Below are positions 57,823-64,000 of a stretch of DNA of 64,000 bases, in pieces (within the stretch, counting starts at the first letter, position 1; each line of letters begins with the position of its first letter). The stretch lies in NCBI GenBank assembly GCA_050011895.1, contig JBEKIF010000022.1:1-64000 (forward strand). The letters are read 5' to 3'. This stretch comes from DATBGO01 sp050011895 (GTDB taxonomy: Bacteria > Actinomycetota > Actinomycetes > Streptosporangiales > Streptosporangiaceae). The notes beneath the pieces were generated by a model, which saw nothing but the letters and a program-made list of their open reading frames with translations, was not told the DNA's origin and ran no database searches. The position numbers were made by a program, and so were the translations under genes.

Positions 57823-59369
57823 CCGCCGCGACCAGCGCCCCGGTGCGCCGCCAGCTGCCGCGCGCGCCGCGGTCGGTCTCGCTGACCGCGGCCCGGCTGC
57901 TGTGGCTGGAGCTGCGCCGCAACGCGATGCCGTGGATCCTGCCGCTGATCGCCGTGCTGTTCTGGTTCGACTCCTACCGGCCGTCCACCACTCAGGCGCC
58001 GATCTGGGCGGTGCGCACGTTCTGGAACATGGGGCAAGGGCACACCATCATCGACTTCGGGCCGTTCGTGGCCGGCGTGGCCGCATGGGTCGGGTCGCGG
58101 GACGGCCGGCGCGGCATCGCCGACCTGGTAACCGCTACCGCCCGGCCGCGCTGGGCCGCCCAGCTCGCCACCTGGGCCGCGACCGCCATCTGGGCGGTGG
58201 GGGGCTACCTGGTCTTCGTCGCCGTCTTGTTCGGGGTCTACGCATACCAGGGGGTGCAGGGCTCGCCGTCGTGGTGGTGGGTGGCGGTCGGCGCGGCGGC
58301 CGTGACGGCGTTCTGCGCGGCCGGGTTCGCGGTGGGCGCCTTGTTCCCGAGCAGGTTCGCCGCCCCGCTGGCCGCGTTCGGCGGGTTCCTGGCCATGGTC
58401 ATATCGTCGCAGACCGGGTTCAGCCACACCTCAGGATGGGCGCTGATCCTGCCGACCAACTCCAACGGCAACTACCAGCCCCTCTCCGGGATCTTCTATC
58501 CGTACCTGCCCGACCTGCCGATCGCCCGGGTGATGTTCCTGGCCGGGATCGCGGTCGCGGCCCTCGGCCTGCTCGGCCTGCCCGCCGGAGCCGGCGGCCC
58601 GTGGCTGCGGCGGACCGCGGCGGTCGTCACGCTCGCCGGGGTGGCGGCGGCCGGGACCGCCGTCGGGCTGGCCGGCTCCGCCCGGCTCGGGCCGCACGGC
58701 ATGGTCATCCCCGCGCTGCACGACGCGGCCAGTGACCAGCCGATCCGCTACACCCCGGTCTGCGGCCAGTCCGCCGGGGTTCCCGTGTGCCTGAATCCGG
58801 CCTACCGCCAGTTCCTGCCTGACGTGACCGCCGCGCTGCGCCCGGTGCTCGGCGAGGTGGCAGGCCTGCCCGGCGCGCCGGCCCGTGTCAACCAGGTGGC
58901 CGGGGCCTACTCCAGCGGCGAGGGCGAGGACGGGGTACCGATGACGATCGGCGGCCGGCCGCCGGTGCTGCGCATGCCGCTCGACTCGCTCAACCTGCCT
59001 GGCGCGTTCGGCGGGATCACGGCGCAGTTCGCTGAGCAGCTCGAGCTGCTGTCCGTGCACGTGCTCGCCGGCGCCGGCGCCGGGCCGGGCACGCCCGCGC
59101 AGCAGGCGGTTCAGGCGGCCCTGCTGCAGGGCGCTGGCGTGCCGTTCAGCACGCAGCCCTTCATTCTGTCCTATCTCGGGCTGCCGTCGTGGGCGAGAGC
59201 AACCGTGCAGCCGTCGAATACCGGGCACTGGCCGGGGCCTGCGACCGGGCCGGTCTATGCCGCGGCCCGGCGGCTCGCGGCGCTGCCGCCCGCGGCCCGG
59301 CATGCCTGGCTCGCCGCCCACCTCGGCGCGCTGCGGTCCGGCCAGCTCACCCTGGCGCAACTGCCGTGA
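57819..59369 (+). CDS. ABC-2-like permease with large extracytoplasmic domain
   Basis: A 516-residue membrane protein. The N-terminal half holds about six helices (RNAMPWILPLIAVLFWFDSY, AAWVGSRDGRRGIADLVTAT, IAVAALGLLGLPAGAGGPWL). From about residue 275 it has a soluble domain (HDAASDQPIRYTPVCGQSAG, VPVCLNPAYRQFLPDVTAAL) with two cysteines that could pair. Such domains suggest a substrate-binding or sensing role outside the cell. It begins by an ATGA overlap with the ATPase gene, and the next gene overlaps its stop in the same way. Confidence 0.85.
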   Translation: MTAATSAPVRRQLPRAPRSVSLTAARLLWLELRRNAMPWILPLIAVLFWFDSYRPSTTQAPIWAVRTFWNMGQGHTIIDFGPFVAGVAAWVGSRDGRRGIADLVTATARPRWAAQLATWAATAIWAVGGYLVFVAVLFGVYAYQGVQGSPSWWWVAVGAAAVTAFCAAGFAVGALFPSRFAAPLAAFGGFLAMVISSQTGFSHTSGWALILPTNSNGNYQPLSGIFYPYLPDLPIARVMFLAGIAVAALGLLGLPAGAGGPWLRRTAAVVTLAGVAAAGTAVGLAGSARLGPHGMVIPALHDAASDQPIRYTPVCGQSAGVPVCLNPAYRQFLPDVTAALRPVLGEVAGLPGAPARVNQVAGAYSSGEGEDGVPMTIGGRPPVLRMPLDSLNLPGAFGGITAQFAEQLELLSVHVLAGAGAGPGTPAQQAVQAALLQGAGVPFSTQPFILSYLGLPSWARATVQPSNTGHWPGPATGPVYAAARRLAALPPAARHAWLAAHLGALRSGQLTLAQLP

Positions 59370-60049
59370 CCGCCGCCGGGGTCCACAGGCCGCCACCGGG
59401 AGCCGCTCAGGCCCGCCTGGCCTCCCGGCCTGCCCGCGCCTCGCTGTGCCTGGCGTGGCTGTACCTGGTCAGCCGCCGGGCCCCGGCTGCGCTTGGCCTG
59501 CTGGCGGCCCTCGGCGTGCTGTTGTGGGCCGCGCTGCACTGGAACTGGTCGGTGGCCGGCGGCCCCGCCGCACAGCAGCTTGTCCCGCTAGTGATCGAGA
59601 CCGGAGCGGCCGCGGTCATCGCGGTCACGACCTACGGCCCGTTCGGCGATACCGAACGGGCCACCGGCCGCTGGCTGCCCTGGCTGCGGCTGGGCACGGC
59701 CCTGCTGCTCACCGCGGCCGCGGCCGGCGCGCTGTCCGCCGGGGCGTCCGGCGGCCACCTGCCGGGCGGCACCCTGGCCATGCTCCGCAACCTCGCCGGG
59801 ATGACCGGCACCGGCCTGCTGGCCGCGGCCGCGCTCGGCGGCGCGTTCGCCTGGACCGGCCCGATGGCCTTCATGCTTGTCACCGAAGGCGCGCTCGCCG
59901 GGGCCTGGACCACGCCGTGGATCTGGCCAACCCGGCCGCCGCACGACCTCGGCGGGGCGCTCTGCGCATACGGCGTGTTCGCCGCCGGGATCGTGGCCGT
60001 CACGCTCCTCGGCGCCCGTGACTCTGGCCGCCGCCCCGCCCCCGAGTGA
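59366..60049 (+). CDS. Six-helix membrane protein, fifth gene of the sigma/ABC operon
   Basis: A 227-residue membrane protein with hydrophobic stretches RAPAALGLLAALGVLLWAAL, TALLLTAAAAGALSAGAS, GTGLLAAAALGGAFAWTG and CAYGVFAAGIVAVTLLGA. A likely partner permease of the ABC system, though no family is recognised. The GTG overlaps the previous stop. Immediately downstream, on the opposite strand, is a fragment of an MFS transporter. Confidence 0.8.
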   Translation: MTAAGVHRPPPGAAQARLASRPARASLCLAWLYLVSRRAPAALGLLAALGVLLWAALHWNWSVAGGPAAQQLVPLVIETGAAAVIAVTTYGPFGDTERATGRWLPWLRLGTALLLTAAAAGALSAGASGGHLPGGTLAMLRNLAGMTGTGLLAAAALGGAFAWTGPMAFMLVTEGALAGAWTTPWIWPTRPPHDLGGALCAYGVFAAGIVAVTLLGARDSGRRPAPE

Positions 60050-60178
60050 GCACGCCAGCAGCGCCGGGTCCACGCCGTGCGCGAACGCCGTCTGCACGAA
60101 GGTGGGCAGCGACGCCGAGTGGATCTTCTGGGCGACTGCCACGCCGCCGAAGACGCTCTGGCGGACGGCGGCGGCTGA
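60028..60178 (-). pseudogene. MFS (DHA2-type) transporter C-terminal fragment
   Basis: On the minus strand an open stretch reads SAAAVRQSVFGGVAVAQKIH and then TAFAHGVDPALLACSLGGGA, as in the last helices of DHA2-family drug exporters. Third codon positions are almost all G or C, as in real genes. There is no start or stop, and it is wedged between the sigma/ABC operon and the propeller gene, so it is a relic. Confidence 0.6.
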
Positions 60179-60179
60179 G

Positions 60180-61310
60180 CTATCCGGTGGTTGTCTCGAC
60201 GAGGGTGGAGAAGTCGGGTTCGCCGCCGCTCGTGCTGTACCCGGCCGCCCACAGCGGCTGGCCGGCGGCGGTCCCTGCCACGGTGTCCAGGACATTGGAG
60301 TAGGGGGATGGGTCGGTCGTCGGCACGATCTGCCAGGCCGTGCCGTTCCACTGCTCGGCGAGGGTCTGCGAGTCCTGTGAGGTCGGCAGGGTGCTCCCGA
60401 CTGCCCAGACGTCCCCTGCCCCGAGCGTGGTCACCGCGCTCAGCGTGTCCTGCGTGCCGTTGGCGGTAACGGAGGGGCTTGGCACGAGCGTCCAGCTTGT
60501 CCCGTTCCACCGCTCGGTTACGGTCTGGTTGAGATTCTGCTCGCCAACAGCCCACACATCGTCGCCATTGACCACAGCGACGGAGTTCAGGCTGCTGTCG
60601 TACCCGCTGACCGGCTGGCTGACCTCTGTCCAGCTTGTCCCGTTCCATTGCTCGGTGATGGGGGTGGGATGCCGGCCGTCGCGGCCTACGGCCCACACAT
60701 CATCGGACGAAACGGCGGCTACGCCGGTGAGGTAGCCATAATCGCTCAGCGTCGGCCCCGGCACCACACTCCAGGCCGAGCCGTTCCAGTTCTCGATCAG
60801 CGACCCGGACACGCCGACCCCGCCCGTGGTGTGGCCAACGGCCCAGATGTCGTCGGCGGAGACCGCAGCGACCCCGAGCAGTTCACTGTCCGCAGGCTCG
60901 CCCGCGGGGGACCGGATGACCGACCACGAGGTGCCGTTCCAGTGCTCGATGAGGCTCTGGGTGCCGGTCGACGTGGTCTCGCTGCCCACCGCCCAGATGT
61001 TGGTGCCGGACAGCGCAGCCACCGCGTGCAGCCGGGTGTCGTCGGAGGATGGCAGCGACGCGGAGGCGGCGACCGACCAGGCTGTCCCGTTCCAGTGCTC
61101 GACAAGCACGTGGAACAGAAGCCCGGTGCTTCGCTGGAAACCGACCGCCCATGCGTTGCTGGCGGTGACCGCGGCAACACCGTCGATCTCGTTGTAGTTC
61201 GATCCCGGGTTAGGGCTCGCTACGGTGCTGAAGCCAGTTGCGGCGTGTGCTGTCGTGCCGACCGCGAGCACGGCCGCGCTCATGAGCGCGGCGGTCATGA
61301 TAGTCCTCAC
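60180..61310 (-). CDS. Secreted seven-repeat beta-propeller-like protein
   Basis: A 376-residue exported protein. It has a signal peptide (MRTIMTAALMSAAVLAVGTT then AHA). About seven repeats of roughly 48 residues follow, each with a DVWAVG-like strand and an EHWNGTSW motif, e.g. VSADDIWAVGHTTGG with LIENWNGSAWSVVPG, and NGDDVWAVGEQNLNQ with ERWNGTSWTLVPS. This fits a seven-bladed propeller, which usually binds ligands or proteins on the cell surface. The substrate is unknown. It is divergent from the TfoX gene. No catalytic residues are recognisable. Confidence 0.88.
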   Translation of the reverse strand: MRTIMTAALMSAAVLAVGTTAHAATGFSTVASPNPGSNYNEIDGVAAVTASNAWAVGFQRSTGLLFHVLVEHWNGTAWSVAASASLPSSDDTRLHAVAALSGTNIWAVGSETTSTGTQSLIEHWNGTSWSVIRSPAGEPADSELLGVAAVSADDIWAVGHTTGGVGVSGSLIENWNGSAWSVVPGPTLSDYGYLTGVAAVSSDDVWAVGRDGRHPTPITEQWNGTSWTEVSQPVSGYDSSLNSVAVVNGDDVWAVGEQNLNQTVTERWNGTSWTLVPSPSVTANGTQDTLSAVTTLGAGDVWAVGSTLPTSQDSQTLAEQWNGTAWQIVPTTDPSPYSNVLDTVAGTAAGQPLWAAGYSTSGGEPDFSTLVETTTG

Positions 61311-61807
61311 GTCCGTGAAACGGCTCCGCCCCCGCGGGGGGTTCCCACGCTAGGCGGCCCGCAGTCCCCATAACCTGACGACCACGCAGGGTGATGATCT
61401 TACGCAGTGGGAAGTCGCGCCTGCGCCAGATCGAGGTGATACACGGGTGATCATTACGCTTTTCATCCCGGTGGCTGAGTAATGATCACCCGTGTATCAG
61501 GCGTCATACGGCCCGCAGGGTTCAGTGATCTGAGTGCTCACACCGCCCGGATCACGATTCGGCCGGAGCTGACAGCCTTGAACCCCCTGGATCCGCTCCT
61601 CGTGGAAGTAGAGCAAGGGCGGGATGTCCAAGAGGTGGGCAACAACATGAACGAGCCTCCCTGGGTTCGCCGATAGACACTGCGCGCAGGCCCGCCTCGC
61701 CCTGCCTGCAGGCGGCTTTCCCCGCCTCGCCGACACCCCAGCCGCCCGGCGCACCCTCAGTCCGCAGCTAACAGGGGGACGCGCTGGCTAACGTTAGGCT
61801 GGCCGAT
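61311..61807. other. 497-bp divergent intergenic region with a long inverted repeat
   Basis: It separates the propeller gene (start 61310, minus) from the TfoX-like gene (start 61808, plus). The only clear structure is the 21-bp perfect inverted repeat at 61437-61499. A small frame from 61482 begins inside the right arm and shows no family features. Confidence 0.6.
61437..61499. repeat. Perfect 21-bp inverted repeat with a 21-base loop
   Basis: Left arm 61437-61457 and right arm 61479-61499 are perfectly complementary; the loop is 61458-61478. Each arm contains TGATCA near its middle. Both neighbouring genes point away from it, so it is not an ordinary terminator for either. Confidence 0.95.
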
Positions 61808-62143
61808 ATGGCCTACGACACTGAGCTCGCTGTCCGGATCCGGTTCCTGATCGGCACCGGGCCGGGCGTAACCGAGAAGAAAATGTTCGGCGGCCTGGCG
61901 TTCCTAGTAGGCGGCAATATGGCGATCAGCGCCAGCGGCCAGGGCGGTGCCCTGGTCCGGGTCGACCCCGCCGAAACCGACGCCTTGGTCGCGACGGCGA
62001 ACGCCACCCCGGCGGTGATGGGCGGCCGCACGATGCAGGGGTGGCTGCGCGTCAGCTCCGAGGACCTGGAAACCGACGAGCAGCTCACCAAATGGGTCAA
62101 GCGGGCCGTCGGATACGCCCGGTCGCTTCCGTCCAAGCTCTAG
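61808..62143 (+). CDS. TfoX N-terminal domain protein
   Basis: A 111-residue single-domain TfoX/Sxy N-terminal protein. The family motif TEKKMFGGLAFLVGGNMAIS (residues 24-43) is followed by LVRVDPAETDAL, VMGGRTMQGWLRV and LTKWVKRAVGYARSL. TfoX in proteobacteria activates competence genes; single-domain relatives in actinobacteria have unknown roles, and no competence genes are seen here. The ATG is 310 bases from the inverted repeat. Confidence 0.9.
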   Translation: MAYDTELAVRIRFLIGTGPGVTEKKMFGGLAFLVGGNMAISASGQGGALVRVDPAETDALVATANATPAVMGGRTMQGWLRVSSEDLETDEQLTKWVKRAVGYARSLPSKL

Positions 62144-62508
62144 CGCGGGCACGCGCAGATCATCCATCTCGGCGCTCGGCAGCTCACCAGCGACGGCGAG
62201 CATCCAGTCGTCCAGATCGGCGGTTAGCGCATCACGCACACAAAACGGTCATGACGGAGCGTAATGGCACGGCCGGGTAGCCGCTGCAGGCACCCAGGTC
62301 CTGCCGCTGCGGTTCCACGTGCGGCCCGGCGGGGACAGCCGGCCGCGAGCGTGACGGCTGAGCGCCTGCCTGCCGGACTCGTTGCCAACGAGACTCTCAG
62401 TGCATCGTCGGCCCGGGTGGCAATGGCCGGATCACGACCGTGGAGTGGAAAGCCTCGAGCCTTGCGCTGGCGGGTGACATGGCCCTTTGGCGCTGGGACA
62501 ATCGTTCG
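62144..62508. other. 365-bp intergenic region
   Basis: Between the TfoX-like and DUF1841 genes. On the minus strand at about 62140-62240 a short frame reads DLDDWMLAVAGELPSAEMDD with coding-like codon bias, without a confident start or match. The rest shows no gene or strong structure. Confidence 0.5.
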
Positions 62509-63123
62509 ATGAGTCCGCGAAGCCGAGGCCGCCCGCCCAGCCGCGGCAGGCGCCGCCAGCCGGTCCGGCGCTCGGCAGGACGCCGCGGCGGATCGTCCGG
62601 CTTTGTGCCGCGGCCCGGGGAGGAATCGATGCTGGAGGCCGGGGAGGCGACGGACTGCTGGTTCGATGAGCCGGACCCGGCTGACCGGCGAGCTTGGTCG
62701 ATACCCGCCGGGCACGGCACCTACCGGGGACTCGACCTCGAACTACTGGATCCCGCGGACGAGGACGAACTCACGATCCTGATCGAGGCGCAGCACACAG
62801 AATTCGAAGACGCGCTCCGCAGCGATGAAGAGGTGATCATCGACGGTGAGCCGTTCAGCCCGAGGCTGCACATCGCGATGCACCAGATTGTCGCGAGCCA
62901 GTTGCTGGCCGATGACCCGGCCGTGACCTGGCAGACGGTTCAGCGGCTCAGTGCCCTGGGCTACAACTGGCACAACATCATGCACATGATCGCAGCCGTG
63001 GTCAGCGACGACCTGTATCAAGCCGTGCAGGAGCATCGGCGGTTCGATCCTGGCGACTACGCGCGGCGCCTGAACGAGCTGCCGGGCGACTGGCCGCCAC
63101 CGCATGCACTCGGCCCGAATTGA
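62509..63123 (+). CDS. DUF1841 family protein
   Basis: A 204-residue protein with an Arg/Ser/Gly-rich N-terminus (SPRSRGRPPSRGRRRQPVRR), then the DUF1841 domain: ADEDELTILIEAQHTEFEDA, FSPRLHIAMHQIVASQLLAD, and WQTVQRLSALGYNWHNIMHM with IAAVVSDDLYQAVQE. The core is helical and its function unknown. I use the ATG at 62509; the longer frame adds about 23 residues without features. No operon partner is obvious. Confidence 0.88.
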   Translation: MSPRSRGRPPSRGRRRQPVRRSAGRRGGSSGFVPRPGEESMLEAGEATDCWFDEPDPADRRAWSIPAGHGTYRGLDLELLDPADEDELTILIEAQHTEFEDALRSDEEVIIDGEPFSPRLHIAMHQIVASQLLADDPAVTWQTVQRLSALGYNWHNIMHMIAAVVSDDLYQAVQEHRRFDPGDYARRLNELPGDWPPPHALGPN

Positions 63124-63424
63124 CCGTAGGTCCATAACGATCCCTTCGAGGCGGTAGCCAGCTGGGCACCTGTCGCCGCCACTCGCAATTAAGGCGGCTA
63201 CCGGCGCCAAGTCAGACCGTGGGCTCGTTACAGAGCGTGAAGCCGCTGCTGGGCCGTGGCGAGATGAACATATCGACGGCGGCTGCCACGGCGACCTCAA
63301 CAAGGGCGGCGAATGTCAGCGTGGCACGAACGTGCGTGCATGGCCGCCAAACCGTCTTGGTCTCCTGCGGGAGCAATGAATGGAATGGCCAGAGCTGCCT
63401 CGGCCGGTCGGTGCATGCACAAGG
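63124..63424. other. 301-bp intergenic region
   Basis: Between DUF1841 and the small minus-strand gene. CGGTAGCC at 63151-63158 and GGCTACCG at 63196-63203 are inverted, 37 bases apart, which might be a weak terminator. Short frames here have no clear features. Confidence 0.45.
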
Positions 63425-63709
63425 TCACCGGGCTGGTGTATAGGGTCGGAAATCCCGGCGATTAAAAGTGACACTAAAAGTATTATCGTTGCGTACGCAA
63501 CTATCGCAGATGCATGATATCGAATGCCAGGTAAAACCATCGATAATCACAAGGTCTGAGGATACCTTATTACTGGCCAGGTCTCTTTCCGGTGCCCCCG
63601 GCCCGGCTTGTGCGCAGTCCGGCACACATCCGGTGGATGGGTGGGCGGCGATCACCGCTGCCGACGCCAGGTGGACCTGCTCGCTTGAGACAGGTTTGCT
63701 TATGCTCAT
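63425..63709 (-). CDS. Small protein with unusual A+T-rich 3' half
   Basis: A 94-residue frame from the ATG at 63707-63709, which has an ideal AAGGAGGAGC site upstream. The N-terminal half (MSISKPVSSEQVHLASAAVI, then AAHPSTGCVPDCAQAG) has normal codons. The second half (DGFTWHSISCICDSCVRNDN) is A+T-rich, ending SVTFNRRDFRPYTPAR. There are four cysteines, two in the C-terminal half. No family is recognised. It could be a short regulator, a peptide precursor, or an N-terminal gene remnant running into foreign sequence. Confidence 0.5.
   Translation of the reverse strand: MSISKPVSSEQVHLASAAVIAAHPSTGCVPDCAQAGPGAPERDLASNKVSSDLVIIDGFTWHSISCICDSCVRNDNTFSVTFNRRDFRPYTPAR
63488..63501. promoter_or_regulatory. 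14-base perfect palindrome in an A+T-rich patch
   Basis: GTTGCGTACGCAAC at 63488-63501 is perfectly palindromic. It lies in an A+T-rich patch of about 120 bases with several TATCG/CGATA elements nearby. It sits inside the small minus-strand frame, so a binding site, a coding accident or both are possible. Confidence 0.4.
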
Positions 63710-63837
63710 CGCTCCTCCTTGTGATCGACCGAGACGGCCCCGCGGGACCGGGCGCGCCCGGCCGGGACATACCTGAAGAGGCAGCAGGAGCGCGCCTGAT
63801 ACGACGCAGCTGGCCGGAGGCTGGCATGATGGCGGGG

Positions 63838-64000
63838 TGATCCGCGAGCTGGCCAGGGTGGTGTCGGCGCCGCCGGGCAAGCCGGTCAGGGAAGAGGCAG
63901 CCCAGGGCCAGGAGCGTGCCCGCCGCCTGGCGATGCGGCCCGGCACCTGGGACCGGCAGGAGGCAACCGCCATGAGGGCCGGCTTTGACGCGGCCGCCAC
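63838..64000 (+). CDS. 5' part of an unidentified gene (runs off the window)
   Basis: From the GTG at 63838 an open frame reaches the window edge: MIRELARVVSAPPGKPVREE, then QERARRLAMRPGTWDRQEAT and AMRAGFDAAA. It has strongly G/C-ending codons and is probably a real gene start. A methyltransferase-type N-terminus is possible but I cannot confirm it from 54 residues. Confidence 0.5.

Noticed and set aside
62140..62240. Minus-strand fragment with DLDDWMLAVAGEL
   Set aside because: Coding-like bias but no recognisable family, start or stop context; noted only in the gap description.
63316..63540. A minus-strand frame with a hydrophobic start near 63540
   Set aside because: The hydrophobicity comes from the A+T-rich patch; it lacks a ribosome site and overlaps the better-supported small frame.

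Overview
The window comes from a chromosome of a very G+C-rich actinomycete. It carries a mycothiol gene (mshC), both middle MEP-pathway genes (dxr, ispG), a class II DAHP synthase of the actinobacterial type, a HelD/HelR-like ATPase, an Scr1-type XRE-DUF5753 regulator, DUF4192 and DUF4439 proteins, and strongly G/C-ending codons. A member of Streptosporangiales or a relative is a reasonable guess; the genus cannot be fixed from the sequence. I see no rRNA, tRNA, CRISPR array, intact insertion sequence, phage or plasmid gene.

Layout. 1-12.96 kb: mixed metabolic and envelope genes: a cut-off membrane glycosyltransferase-like gene, a CPBP protease, a YbaK deacylase, a carboxyethyl-ornithine-synthase-like dehydrogenase bracketed by a 50-bp direct repeat, an amidase next to mshC, a dolichol-phosphate-type GT2, a polytopic GT-C-like protein, DUF4192, a racemase homologue and a flavin-binding protein. 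13-15.8 kb: an FAD oxidoreductase and a SAM methyltransferase that match the pair making 10-methyl branched (tuberculostearic-type) fatty acids. 15.9-23.7 kb: aroG, then dxr-rseP-ispG-secreted peptidase-GNAT, closed by a 17-bp perfect hairpin. 23.8-28.5 kb: an unknown protein, HelD-like ATPase, and a divergent regulator/small-protein pair.

28.5-46.1 kb is the conserved translation/RNA block: two ferritin-like genes on the opposite strand, then rimP-nusA-ylxR-infB-DUF503-rbfA-nrnA-truB-ribF, interrupted by an opposing GT-C-like gene, then rpsO-pnp-M16 peptidase-dapB. Most of these genes overlap or nearly touch, so they are probably transcribed in a few long messages coupling ribosome maturation, initiation, RNA turnover and cofactor synthesis.

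46.1-64 kb is accessory: YccF, DUF2277, a threonine-dehydratase-like enzyme, YceI and TetR, an SMP-30 lactonase, a truncated haemoglobin, an acyl-CoA dehydrogenase pair plus enoyl-CoA hydratase flanked on both sides by broken CoA-transferase ends, a tightly overlapping five-gene operon of an ECF-like sigma factor with an ABC exporter and extra membrane proteins, a relic MFS transporter fragment, a secreted seven-repeat beta-propeller, TfoX-N and DUF1841 proteins, and an A+T-rich patch at the right end.

The most distinctive theme is short tandem repeats and long inverted repeats. They include a TGCGCAAG array at two-helical-turn spacing behind mshC, 13-bp and 18-bp repeats between genes, in-frame Ala/Pro or Gly/Ser expansions inside genes, and a perfect 21-bp inverted repeat in a divergent intergenic region. 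I did not find an unmistakable new defence or biosynthetic system; the best candidates are the sigma/ABC operon, the TGCGCAAG array, and the gene-scar zones at 52.1, 55.2-55.7 and 60.1 kb.
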